Virus record (IMG/VR): IMGVR_UViG_3300013004_000026
Coordinates: 1-64,000 of that record
Origin: a virus
Length of the DNA stretch: 64,000 bases
Strand: one strand, 5' to 3'
Each line of letters starts with the position of its first letter. The first letter of the stretch is position 1. The notes under the pieces are model-generated. The model saw nothing but the letters and a program-made list of their open reading frames with translations. It did not search any database and had not been told where the DNA came from. The position numbers and the translations under genes are program-made. This document shows, one piece after another, positions 1 to 7,404 of this stretch.

Positions 1-491
1 ATGCCGTTGATCACACCTGCGGCCCAGAATGGGATCCACAACATTTGTATGCCCCATATTATGGCGCCAACCCAACCAAAGACGATGATGTTGAACAAAA
101 AGAGAATGCCAATGCCAAGTCTGGAGTGAGCACTGTATAAGTTGTGCTCAATCCAATCATCAGGAGTACCAGCACCGTATGAATTAACCATGACTTTATC
201 TTTTGACGCTGCATGATATAACAATGCTCCTTGTGTTACTACTTTGAAAATACCAAACACATGCGGTGAATGTGGATCACCGGCATGATCAGAATGTTGG
301 TGATGTTTGCGATGTATAGCCACCCACTGCTTGGTAACCATACCTGTGGTAAGCCATAACCAAAAACGCATGGCATGTGCTACCACCGGATGAAATGTCA
401 CTCCACGATGTGCCTGACTACGATGTAGATACAGTGTCACACAGGCTATAGTAATGTGTGTTGCAATCAGAGTGTATAGTATTTCAATCAA
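1..491 (-). CDS. Fatty acid desaturase (partial, runs off the left edge)
   Basis: Membrane di-iron desaturase of the acyl-CoA/acyl-lipid delta-9 type, which introduces a double bond into fatty acyl chains. About 163 residues are visible. The first histidine box HRSQAHR lies at residues 23-29 and the second, HRKHHQH, at 60-66. Hydrophobic segments precede box one and follow box two. The third box expected near the C-terminus lies beyond the window. No ATG is available: TTG at 491 follows a GAGAG ribosome site, and an ATT two codons earlier is the alternative. It starts just after the stop of the 518-1153 gene, so the two are probably cotranscribed. In a phage this suggests remodelling of host membrane lipids during infection, which is inference. 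Confidence 0.88.
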   Translation of the reverse strand, partial: MIEILYTLIATHITIACVTLYLHRSQAHRGVTFHPVVAHAMRFWLWLTTGMVTKQWVAIHRKHHQHSDHAGDPHSPHVFGIFKVVTQGALLYHAASKDKVMVNSYGAGTPDDWIEHNLYSAHSRLGIGILFLFNIIVFGWVGAIIWGIQMLWIPFWAAGVING

Positions 492-517
492 TGGAATTGT
501 TCTCTCTAGGTGTTTGT

Positions 518-1153
518 TTACTCGTAAGTGACTAAATCAGAATCACCTAGTCGCCATTTGGGATTTTGTTCTACTACATATTTTTTGGTGCAAACCTTGA
601 AGTCTGGAAACTTCATTTCTCGAGGATTACTTGCTGCATCAAAGAACAAACAACGATTATTAGGCTGCGCAGCGTATTGACCATTATCCAATTCTATAAA
701 GTTAAAACTTTTGTGATCTTCGGGCCATTCACTGTATCCCGTATCTATCAAGTTGTGATCTGGATGTGCATTGTCTACTGTAAACATGTAGTTGCCAGAA
801 TACATGTTTTTGTCTTTGGCATAGAATTGACAGCTGAGATTTCGTAAAAATGCTTTTTGAATGACTGCTATGTTGTAATCAAAGCAGTCCCAAATTTGCA
901 GTGTGTCTAAAGGTAAAAACAGTTTAGGGTCAAGATTCTCTGTGCGTGATACAAACGCATGGAGAGGTAGTTTGTCATAAAGTGCGCCATAGTTGGGTAA
1001 GTATGCCTCTATTCTAAATGCTTGTCCACGAATACTTTTAATTGATACCCATATACATGGTTCATATTCGCCGTGGCCTTTTTCAAAGTCATACAAAAAT
1101 TCTTTGCAAATATAACAGTGTACAGGGGGGATGTTAGCGACTAGAAAACTCAT
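518..1153 (-). CDS. Conserved phage hypothetical protein, 211 aa
   Basis: Function not recognised. A soluble protein rich in aromatic residues and Cys, with a CxxC pair near the N-terminus (HCYICKEF) and no membrane segment or signal peptide. It overlaps the end of the upstream membrane-protein gene by about 20 bases and lies directly ahead of the desaturase, so it is probably translated from the same message. No clear Shine-Dalgarno precedes the ATG at 1153; translational coupling is likely. Confidence 0.75.
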   Translation of the reverse strand: MSFLVANIPPVHCYICKEFLYDFEKGHGEYEPCIWVSIKSIRGQAFRIEAYLPNYGALYDKLPLHAFVSRTENLDPKLFLPLDTLQIWDCFDYNIAVIQKAFLRNLSCQFYAKDKNMYSGNYMFTVDNAHPDHNLIDTGYSEWPEDHKSFNFIELDNGQYAAQPNNRCLFFDAASNPREMKFPDFKVCTKKYVVEQNPKWRLGDSDLVTYE

Positions 1154-1454
1154 GTTTGATCGATTTTATTTCTTTAAGGTCTTGTTTGGTTTCTTCTAAT
1201 AGTTTGGTAGCATGATCAATACTTAGCTGAAGATCCACCCACCAGGTCATTATATTTCTAAATGTGCGCACTATCCAAAGACACCAAAGCACAGAAAAAC
1301 TGGCCCCAGCTGCAATTACCAATTCTTTGCTCAGTGTGTATCCTGGCACATGTGTCACAATAGAATACACCGCAAGAAACACCAGCAAACTTATGCCTGC
1401 AACTTCCCACCAGACACACTGAGTTCTGGTTTGTTTAGGACAAGTTTTTTTCAT
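1134..1454 (-). CDS. Small membrane protein with C-terminal coiled coil
   Basis: 106 residues. Two hydrophobic segments (about 18-37 and 45-66) are followed by a charged heptad-rich tail (about 72-100), suggesting a bitopic or hairpin inner-membrane protein with a cytoplasmic coiled coil. Its ATG overlaps the dps stop codon (ATGA), so it is coupled to dps. No family was recognised. Confidence 0.72.
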   Translation of the reverse strand: MKKTCPKQTRTQCVWWEVAGISLLVFLAVYSIVTHVPGYTLSKELVIAAGASFSVLWCLWIVRTFRNIMTWWVDLQLSIDHATKLLEETKQDLKEIKSIKHEFSSR

Positions 1455-1888
1455 TGTGAGATTGTTGCTCTCAACATCCAGGAGTGTTTGCGATGTGCAT
1501 CCATGCGCTGTGCAACAAAATCTGCCAGACCTTCTTCGCCTAGTTCTGTTGCAATATCAAACACATATTTCAAAATTTTCACCATTTTATCACTATCGGC
1601 TAATAATTCTGCAACCATGTCGCCGTCGTCAGGGATACTGGTCTCATCTTCAATCTGACTCAACATACTGAATCTAGTGTAGCTGGCAGGAACAAAAGCC
1701 CCAGCACTGCGAATTTCTTCTGCAAAATGATCAATGCTGCCATACACTTCTTCGTAAATTTTTCCAAACAAGTCATGCAGTTGGCTAAAGAACGGGCCTG
1801 TCACATTCCAGTGATAGTTGTGAGCTTTTAGGTAAAAGCTAAACTCGCTTGCAAAAGCTATTTTTAATGCTTTGTGTAGTTGTTCCAT
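1451..1888 (-). CDS. dps: Dps-family mini-ferritin
   Basis: DNA-protection/iron-storage protein that oxidises Fe2+ with peroxide inside a 12-mer shell, limiting Fenton chemistry. 145 residues, close to the usual family length minus the DNA-binding tail. The ferroxidase signature is visible: HxxHWNV at 23-29, with H26 and H38 from one subunit and D53 and E57 (DHFAEE) from the partner. The position matching E. coli Dps D67 appears to be Gly42, a possible loss of one ligand. An AGGA ribosome site precedes ATG 1888. With SOD, ferredoxin and the Fe-S carrier at 50-51 kb it forms part of an iron/redox gene set. There is no Lys-rich N-terminal tail, so iron storage rather than DNA coating is favoured. 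Confidence 0.93.
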   Translation of the reverse strand: MEQLHKALKIAFASEFSFYLKAHNYHWNVTGPFFSQLHDLFGKIYEEVYGSIDHFAEEIRSAGAFVPASYTRFSMLSQIEDETSIPDDGDMVAELLADSDKMVKILKYVFDIATELGEEGLADFVAQRMDAHRKHSWMLRATISQ

Positions 1889-1904
1889 TGTAATATCCTA
1901 ATAC

Positions 1905-2951
1905 TTAAGAGTCGTCTGCAGGTGCAGCTCTAGTGCCGCCACTGCCATATCTGAGATTTTCCGCCAACTCAGTTGACGACAATGATTGATCTTGACTAAG
2001 TCGACGCCATGTACTTGCTACTTTAATGTAAGTTTCGTCAAGTTCAACCCAAGTAGATTCATCTGTTTTGATATAGGCGTTGGTAACTGGCTTCCATACA
2101 CCATCTACTTTTACATAAGGCATGGCAACTGGCTCCAGTGATACAATCATATGCCCAGGAGTGCCACTTGTGCCACTTGCTGCAACTCTTCCTGATACTC
2201 CGCCAGTGGCAAAAGTGGGTGTTACTGTGTATCCATCAATCGCAGGAGGAGTTCTGCCACTGCCTGTATATGTGGTTGCGCTTACAACTGCTCCACCAAC
2301 AGAGGCTACAAAACTTGCACCAGTTCCACCAGCTAAAGCACCTTGGTCACCGCTGCGTAGTCCGCCAAACACTCCGCCAAACTTTCCGCCACCGCCGCCA
2401 CCACCGCCACCACCGTCTCCGTCTTTTCCTTGACCGTTTTGCCCAGTGCTACTGCTATTTGCACCAGTGGAAGGCGTTGCACTTGCATTTTCGCCTGGTG
2501 TAGTGCCAACATTGCCACCGCCACCGCCACCAGCGCCACCGGCTGCAATAGCAACTATGGTATCATTGAGCAACAGCACTGTTGCGCCGCCACCGCCACC
2601 GCCACTGCCGGAACTGCCTCTAGCTCCGCAAGGCCCGCCTGTGCCACCACCGTAACGATTGTTACTGGTATCAATGTAAGATTCACCTGCTGCGCCTCCT
2701 GCGGTGCGTTTACCACCGGTGCCTGCTGTGCCTTTATTACCAATACCAAATTCTAGTACATCTCCTGCAGAAAGATTAAGAACAATTTTAATTGCATTAC
2801 CGCAGGCTCCTGCACCACCTGCCCCAGGACTATCGTCACCGCCTGCACCACCACCTGCGCCCCATAGATAAATGGTAGCCTGTGGCTGGAACCCACTGGG
2901 TATTGTTATTCGTTGTGCGCGAGAAGCAAATGTGAAATTGTACAAAGGCAT
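1905..2951 (-). CDS. Glycine-rich virion/tail protein
   Basis: 348 residues. The N-terminus is a beta-rich segment typical of phage glycine-rich domain proteins (IYLWGAGGGAGG near 28-38), followed by about 190 residues dominated by Gly, Ala and Ser with Gly runs around 165-190. The C-terminal third holds repeated YxKxxxxW units (three between about 278 and 320) seen in tail and adhesion proteins. Likely a structural component such as a distal fibre tip with polyglycine-II sandwich; this is inferred from composition. Long open frames on the other strand here are artefacts of GGN codons. Confidence 0.75.
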   Translation of the reverse strand: MPLYNFTFASRAQRITIPSGFQPQATIYLWGAGGGAGGDDSPGAGGAGACGNAIKIVLNLSAGDVLEFGIGNKGTAGTGGKRTAGGAAGESYIDTSNNRYGGGTGGPCGARGSSGSGGGGGGATVLLLNDTIVAIAAGGAGGGGGGNVGTTPGENASATPSTGANSSSTGQNGQGKDGDGGGGGGGGGGKFGGVFGGLRSGDQGALAGGTGASFVASVGGAVVSATTYTGSGRTPPAIDGYTVTPTFATGGVSGRVAASGTSGTPGHMIVSLEPVAMPYVKVDGVWKPVTNAYIKTDESTWVELDETYIKVASTWRRLSQDQSLSSTELAENLRYGSGGTRAAPADDS

Positions 2952-2953
2952 GA

Positions 2954-3313
2954 TTATTTTTTCGCAGTTTTAGCAGCGTCCTTCCAGGCCTGTGCTGTGG
3001 GTGCTTTGGGATGATCTTTGTCTCTACTTGTGCCGGCCTTTTTGCGCTTGTTCACATTGTAGTACAGTCCTTTGTTTTCTTCTTCTATAGGCACGCAGTT
3101 GTTCACGCGAACATCGCCCTTCATTTTAGTACCTTGTTTTTTGTAACCAGTCCAGCACTTGGGGTCAAGACGCTGTTTGGCTTCATTTTTTACATCCAAT
3201 GCATCACCAACATCCATTGGCTCTAACCCGTGCTTGGGACAATCTGGATCCTTGTCGTTTGGCAAACAAGTACATTTATACTCCTTGCCTTCAAACAATT
3301 CGTATATAAACAT
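2954..3313 (-). CDS. Cys/Lys-rich phage protein with possible capsid-targeting N-terminus
   Basis: 119 residues, Lys-rich, six Cys. A central block DPKCWTGYKKQGTKMKG near 51-67, followed by RVNNC, is a recognisable module in marine T4-like phage proteins, but its function is unknown to me. The N-terminus MFIYELFE/G fits the T4 prohead-protease consensus (L/I-x-E before a small residue), suggesting an internal head protein. The ATG overlaps the upstream stop (TAATG). Two CxC/CxxxxxxC groups near the N-terminus could bind metal. Confidence 0.72.
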   Translation of the reverse strand: MFIYELFEGKEYKCTCLPNDKDPDCPKHGLEPMDVGDALDVKNEAKQRLDPKCWTGYKKQGTKMKGDVRVNNCVPIEEENKGLYYNVNKRKKAGTSRDKDHPKAPTAQAWKDAAKTAKK

Positions 3314-3981
3314 TATTGTGGTCCTTTTGTCATCATGCGTTTGAGATTGCTGGTTAGTCCTGCTGCTGCCTGATTATTTTTTAACATTGGTTCAATAGCA
3401 TTTACCACATGAGCAAGAGCTTCGGCGTCTGCGGCAGTAACATGTTGTGGATCTTTTTCAATCGCATCTACCGTTTTTTGAATGTTCAGTGTTGGATCTA
3501 AACTTTTTAAGCCTGTTATATTTTTTGTTAAGTCAGCTGACTGTTTCATTTTTTGCGCAGCTTGTTGACTTGTTGCTGGTTGTTGCTGGTTTTGTTGTGG
3601 TTGACCAGGTTGATCATTGGCTTTGCTGGCCAAACTAGATTTTTGATCATCCTGTGCTTGTAAAGCAGGATTGGTATTAGCAGTACCCATTCCTGGTGGA
3701 TTGATCTGTGCTACAGGACTATTAGGTTGATCTGAGTTGGTTTGGTTCTGTGCAAGATTACCAACTTCAAACATTTTATATTCTAACATAAGACTTTGGA
3801 CCAGGTCATCATCGTGGTCTTCTTTGCTTTCATTGGCGCCAACCAGGCGTCCTGCAAAAGGATGTTTTTTACTGTTGCTGCTTTTGGCCTTTTCATGGCC
3901 GCGTACCTGATCCCCAGGCTTTTGTTTTGGTTCGCCAGAAAATTTATCAATACTTTCTAACAGCTTGCGCATATTACTCAT
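3313..3981 (-). CDS. Low-complexity Gln/Asn/Pro-rich protein, possible internal head protein
   Basis: 222 residues, mostly disordered. An N-terminal module MSNMRKLLE/S is followed by a Lys/Gly/Pro stretch (KPGDQVRG), then Gln/Asn/Pro-rich sequence from about 75 to 145 and a more helical C-terminus. The L-L-E/S site near residue 9 matches the T4-type prohead-protease consensus. A strong AAGGAAG ribosome site precedes ATG 3981. The gene lies between two others with similar N-termini. Confidence 0.72.
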   Translation of the reverse strand: MSNMRKLLESIDKFSGEPKQKPGDQVRGHEKAKSSNSKKHPFAGRLVGANESKEDHDDDLVQSLMLEYKMFEVGNLAQNQTNSDQPNSPVAQINPPGMGTANTNPALQAQDDQKSSLASKANDQPGQPQQNQQQPATSQQAAQKMKQSADLTKNITGLKSLDPTLNIQKTVDAIEKDPQHVTAADAEALAHVVNAIEPMLKNNQAAAGLTSNLKRMMTKGPQ

Positions 3982-4157
3982 TTTTTCTTCCTTGTTTTTT
4001 TTGCCGGCTGTCGAAAAGGATTATCTCTTTGTTGATATTCTCCGCCAAACAAAGTGCCGGCACCTGGCTTAATAAAACTGGCCATGCCGCCGGCACTGGA
4101 ACTGCCACTGGTAGCAAATTCTTGCAACGGTCTAGAAACTATTTCTTTTATTTTCAT
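3978..4157 (-). CDS. Small protein (59 aa) with L-Q-E N-terminal module
   Basis: An uninterrupted 59-codon frame starting MKIKEIVSRPLQE and ending in a basic tail (KKTRKKK). The stop overlaps the next ATG (ATGA). The middle is Gly/Ser-rich. L-Q-E near residue 13 resembles the cleavage site in neighbouring proteins. A late-promoter-like box ends 5 nt upstream of the ATG. Probably a small basic virion or DNA-associated protein; no family recognised. Confidence 0.6.
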   Translation of the reverse strand: MKIKEIVSRPLQEFATSGSSSAGGMASFIKPGAGTLFGGEYQQRDNPFRQPAKKTRKKK

Positions 4158-4162
4158 TATAA

Positions 4163-4170
4163 TATTTACT
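4163..4170 (-). promoter_or_regulatory. Late-promoter-like box AGTAAATA, leaderless spacing
   Basis: AGTAAATA on the minus strand with 5 nt to the ATG at 4157, which would put the late start site on the A of ATG. It differs from NATAAATA at the second base, so support is weak on its own. Confidence 0.3.
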
Positions 4171-4492
4171 CAAGTGAAAATTGTGCCTGGGATATGCCCA
4201 CAGTGTTAAGTTTAATATTTTTTAATGATATATCCAGCCAGCCACTTGGGTCCTGAACTGTTAATTTATAACTGCCGTGGTCAAGACTCAGATGGTGCGT
4301 TTCATATATAAAGAATGGATTAAAAATATCAAACATTCTATCACTCAGCAGTTCATTGCTAGGCTCCAGATAGATTCGATAAGGTACCTGTTTACCAAGG
4401 GCTCTCAGTCCTCTACCCATTGGATCCTTGAGCATTTTTTCTGTATTCAAAGTCCAATGCACTTCGTATTCTAATTTTATTGGCTGTTTCAT
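4166..4492 (-). CDS. Conserved phage hypothetical protein, 108 aa
   Basis: No family recognised. A compact beta-rich protein without signal or membrane segments, ATGA-coupled to the upstream nucleotidyltransferase gene. Its position among virion-associated genes suggests a structural or accessory head role, with no direct evidence. Confidence 0.65.
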   Translation of the reverse strand: MKQPIKLEYEVHWTLNTEKMLKDPMGRGLRALGKQVPYRIYLEPSNELLSDRMFDIFNPFFIYETHHLSLDHGSYKLTVQDPSGWLDISLKNIKLNTVGISQAQFSLE

Positions 4493-5658
4493 TTCTTGAA
4501 CGCCCTTGATCTTACACCACCACGACGCCTGATGTTTTCAAGCTCTTGATGTGCCAATTCAATTTCTTGCGCTATTGGATCAAGATTCATGCTTTTGAGT
4601 TTTTTGTGAATATGATCCCATAACGCTGCTCTGTCAAGATCTTGACCATTGCGTTCTAGCTCTGCTGCAAATTCTTTTACTCGACGAATCATGCTCAACT
4701 TCCAACTTCGTAGAGTCATTCTGCCCATGCCCACATCAGGAGCAAATTCGCTGTTGTAAGGGTCATCCTTATCATATTGATACATGCTTTCCTCTACATC
4801 ACTTTCAGCAAACGGGTCAAGTTTTTTCAATGAGCGGAATCTATTTTTCTTGTAGTTAAGATGCAGATTTTTATAACTGCCTTCATCAAACTCGTCTTCG
4901 GCCAATGGAGCATCATCAGCAGACACAGTATCCTTTTTGAGTTTTTTGGGCTTGACAGCAGGCACTTGCACAAGATCTTTTTTTGCATTTTTCATTTTAG
5001 CCGCGGGAGGCTCTACAGGTTCTAGGGCGCCATGTGGAATTTTGTCAAGTATGTGTCCTAGTTCTGGATCAGTGCGCCCGTACAGTTGTTGTAAAAATTC
5101 TTTGCGTTGTTCTGGGTTGTCACGCACCTGATTCCACAGTTCTCGAGTTTGAGTGCCGTGACTGGCGTCGTAATTCTTACCGCCTATGCTAATGCTTTGC
5201 GGATATTCGGGTGCAATGATTACATATCCGTGCTCGTCGGCTGTTTTGAAATCTTTGCTGTCATTGGGTACTGGTTGAAAAAAACCTGGGCTACCATCTT
5301 TTTTTACACGCCCTGGTTGAAGTCTTTTTTCGTCTGGTTGACCTACTGCGGTAATAAAAACTACTTGATCTTTGATTGGTTCAAATTGAGCAGGCAAATT
5401 ATACACATTGCTGCTTTCAATCACCTGGTTGTCAGGAACACCCATGGCATGCATGAAGCGTATTTTATCACTGAAGTTGAATGGACTTTTTACACCGTCA
5501 GTGTTATTACTGGTGATAATAAAAACATTGTCGCTGCCAAATTTGCGTTGCAGACTGGCAAAAACTTCACGGTGCCCTTTATGAAAAGGCTGAAAACGCC
5601 CAGGATATGTTACAACAATCCTTTTGGCTTTATTTTCAAACAGTTGCGCAATAAACAT
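4489..5658 (-). CDS. Phage cytidylyltransferase-like nucleotidyltransferase
   Basis: 389 residues. The N-terminal half is an HxGH nucleotidyltransferase fold: TYPGRFQPFHKGH at 17-29 carries the nucleotide-binding HKGH. Such enzymes transfer NMP from NTP to a phosphorylated small molecule (NMN, FMN, glycerol-P and similar); the substrate cannot be told. Residues about 200-389 form a Lys/Glu-rich helical extension ending ESDVEES...RRRGGVRSR, probably a phage-specific domain. The first eleven residues, MFIAQLFE/N..., precede the fold and resemble a cleavable capsid-targeting peptide. A CATAAATA box lies 24 nt upstream. Confidence 0.82.
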   Translation of the reverse strand: MFIAQLFENKAKRIVVTYPGRFQPFHKGHREVFASLQRKFGSDNVFIITSNNTDGVKSPFNFSDKIRFMHAMGVPDNQVIESSNVYNLPAQFEPIKDQVVFITAVGQPDEKRLQPGRVKKDGSPGFFQPVPNDSKDFKTADEHGYVIIAPEYPQSISIGGKNYDASHGTQTRELWNQVRDNPEQRKEFLQQLYGRTDPELGHILDKIPHGALEPVEPPAAKMKNAKKDLVQVPAVKPKKLKKDTVSADDAPLAEDEFDEGSYKNLHLNYKKNRFRSLKKLDPFAESDVEESMYQYDKDDPYNSEFAPDVGMGRMTLRSWKLSMIRRVKEFAAELERNGQDLDRAALWDHIHKKLKSMNLDPIAQEIELAHQELENIRRRGGVRSRAFKK

Positions 5659-5681
5659 AGTAATCTTTACTCTAGATCACT

Positions 5682-5689
5682 TATTTATG
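5682..5689 (-). promoter_or_regulatory. T4-type late promoter box CATAAATA
   Basis: CATAAATA read on the minus strand, ending about 23 nt before ATG 5658 of the nucleotidyltransferase, with GAGTAAAG in between. Matches the NATAAATA late motif described for T4-like cyanophages. Confidence 0.5.
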
Positions 5690-5699
5690 CTGATTTAGA

Positions 5700-6224
5700 C
5701 TACAGGCGTTCCAGTAACCAAATGTAAAAGGGTATGCTAAAACGCAGCTTGTACACACCATTGAACCCAAGATTTATACAGCGTTCCAATATCTCTAGTT
5801 CTGTTCCGTTGATTTGTGTAGGAGAATCAAGCTCATAGATTGACTCTTCGTAGATCAAATTACCAAGATCCATGCTGTCAATTTTGACTTTTTCAATGTT
5901 TAGTAACACATCTCTTGTGTAAGTACCGTCGTCATTGAACCCGCAGGTGTCAGTTGGGAGTTTGTTCTTGAGTCGTATGCCCAGCACATGTGATCCTGGG
6001 GCCAGATCCACACTAAATTTTTCAGTATGTAGAGTTTGCAGCACCTGGGCAGCAGTCATAAAATCCTGTTCTGGGATTCCTTTTTTGCTTGGAGGTGCTG
6101 CAATAACACTGTCGATCACAATCTGATCATTTATTAATATTTCAAATGCTGGATTACGATTACCCCAGTAGGTGCCACTTAGGGTAATCTCAAAATCTAG
6201 CTTTTGAATACTATCGTTGCTCAC
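5700..6224 (-). CDS. CBM60-like carbohydrate-binding protein
   Basis: 174 residues from a GTG at 6224 (VSNDSIQK...), which overlaps the upstream gene end by 14 nt; an ATG at 6314 would extend it deep into the glycosyltransferase gene. Residues about 8-130 resemble the calcium-dependent xylan-binding module family: a G-x-W near the start, FEILIND, a conserved Gly-His before a strand, then a C..DDGTYTRD loop and VKIDSM. It likely binds sugars on virion or host surface. It sits immediately downstream of a glycosyltransferase, consistent with a glycan-related pair. Assignment is from pattern only. Confidence 0.65.
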   Translation of the reverse strand: MSNDSIQKLDFEITLSGTYWGNRNPAFEILINDQIVIDSVIAAPPSKKGIPEQDFMTAAQVLQTLHTEKFSVDLAPGSHVLGIRLKNKLPTDTCGFNDDGTYTRDVLLNIEKVKIDSMDLGNLIYEESIYELDSPTQINGTELEILERCINLGFNGVYKLRFSIPFYIWLLERL

Positions 6225-7149
6225 TTGGTGTAGGATTGGTCTGAGCGTGGGCCTGTTGAGCCATAGTATTAATATCCAGTTTTGCAATGTCGCCCTGGAA
6301 TTCATAATGACCAATATGATTCAACAATGTTTTGCTGTGTGCCCAGATGTCGCCACCTAGTGCTTGCCAGCGACGGCAGAAAGTCCAGTCTTCGCTCAAA
6401 TAGTGACCACGATGATCAATTTCAGTATCAAAAATAGCGTACATCATGGGTTCGTACTGTTTGCCTAGTCCGATGTCGTCTACATATTTGGTTTCTGGGT
6501 GAGCCTTGATCAATTTCTCGTATACCTGTCGTTTGAACAACAAGAATCCAGTGCCCATGGTATCTACAGTGTAGATGTCACCTTGCACAGTAACCTGTGG
6601 TTTCAAATTAATAACATAGTTGATAGGCAGGCTTTTCTTAGGATACAAGCCGCCAATAACTTCTTTGTCATAGGCTATCATTTGCAAAATGCTTTCAGGC
6701 TGAAAGCGAATGTCTGCGTCAATGAACATAAAATGCGTGGCACTTTGATTGGTCATCATCTTGGCCATTAAGTTGTTGCGTCCACGAGGAATCAAACTTT
6801 CGTTGACCATTGTGTCCAAACTCCAGTTTAATCCAACTTGTTGTGCTAACAGCACAAAGCGTAGGAAACTGGTCATTGTAGGCTCACTGACCATACCACC
6901 GTAGCAAGGAATACCAATGTGTAAATGGCATTTTGAAAAATCAAAAGGTGTGCCTTGTTGTTGTGTAGTAGTTTGTTGTTGTTGAACTTTGGCAATTTCG
7001 TCCAGCACACGGCGTTGTTCAGCAGCACCAGGCACACCAGTCATTGGTTGACCAGGTGGGGTGCCGCCGTTGGGCGCAGCAGGTTGGGCCGTTGTAGGCC
7101 CAGGGATAACAATTTTTTTGCCCTTGTGGGGTGGGTTTTGATCTGACAT
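6211..7149 (-). CDS. Glycosyltransferase, GT-A fold
   Basis: 312 residues. Residues 1-72 are a Pro/Gln-rich disordered leader. The catalytic domain starts at LHIGIPCYGG (about 76-85) and has the metal-binding DxD motif as FIDADIRF (DAD 144-146), followed by GGLYPKK and the TMGTGFLLF acceptor-side motif. A C-terminal region SEDWTFCRRW fits ED-type catalytic residues of GT2-like enzymes. It probably adds sugars to a phage protein, DNA base or host glycan. GAGGA precedes ATG 7149. Confidence 0.85.
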   Translation of the reverse strand: MSDQNPPHKGKKIVIPGPTTAQPAAPNGGTPPGQPMTGVPGAAEQRRVLDEIAKVQQQQTTTQQQGTPFDFSKCHLHIGIPCYGGMVSEPTMTSFLRFVLLAQQVGLNWSLDTMVNESLIPRGRNNLMAKMMTNQSATHFMFIDADIRFQPESILQMIAYDKEVIGGLYPKKSLPINYVINLKPQVTVQGDIYTVDTMGTGFLLFKRQVYEKLIKAHPETKYVDDIGLGKQYEPMMYAIFDTEIDHRGHYLSEDWTFCRRWQALGGDIWAHSKTLLNHIGHYEFQGDIAKLDINTMAQQAHAQTNPTPSEQR

Positions 7150-7204
7150 TTAGGTCCTCTTTGAAAAACAGTTTTGTATTTACTTTGGCATTGCAGATGC
7201 CGTT

Positions 7205-7372
7205 TTATTTTGCTTCTTCAACTTCAACAATTACACCGTCACCTACTAGTTCTTGTGCTACTTGTTCTAATGCGATAGCTGTATCAGTAGTGATCAGTTG
7301 GGGCGTATTGCTGTTGTCCTTAACCAATTTACTTACTTTGATAATTAATATTTCTTCATGGATTGTGGCCAT
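7205..7372 (-). CDS. Small acidic phage protein, 55 aa
   Basis: A short frame beginning MATIHEEILIIKVSKLVKDN and ending VIVEVEEAK. It has AGGAG before ATG 7372 and an AATAAATA box 25 nt upstream, both consistent with real expression. Predicted alternating strand/helix, no cysteine. Function unknown. Confidence 0.68.
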   Translation of the reverse strand: MATIHEEILIIKVSKLVKDNSNTPQLITTDTAIALEQVAQELVGDGVIVEVEEAK

Positions 7373-7396
7373 TTTGGGCTCCTAACATAATATATG

Positions 7397-7404
7397 TATT
7401 TATT
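7397..7404 (-). promoter_or_regulatory. Late promoter-like box AATAAATA
   Basis: AATAAATA on the minus strand ending 24 nt before ATG 7372, followed by TTAGGAG. Same arrangement as other boxes in the window. Confidence 0.42.

Noticed and set aside
2122-2756. Several open frames on the plus strand over the glycine-rich gene
   Set aside because: They come from GGN-rich codons read in reverse as Pro/Ala/Cys runs; no ribosome sites; the minus-strand Gly-rich gene explains the region.
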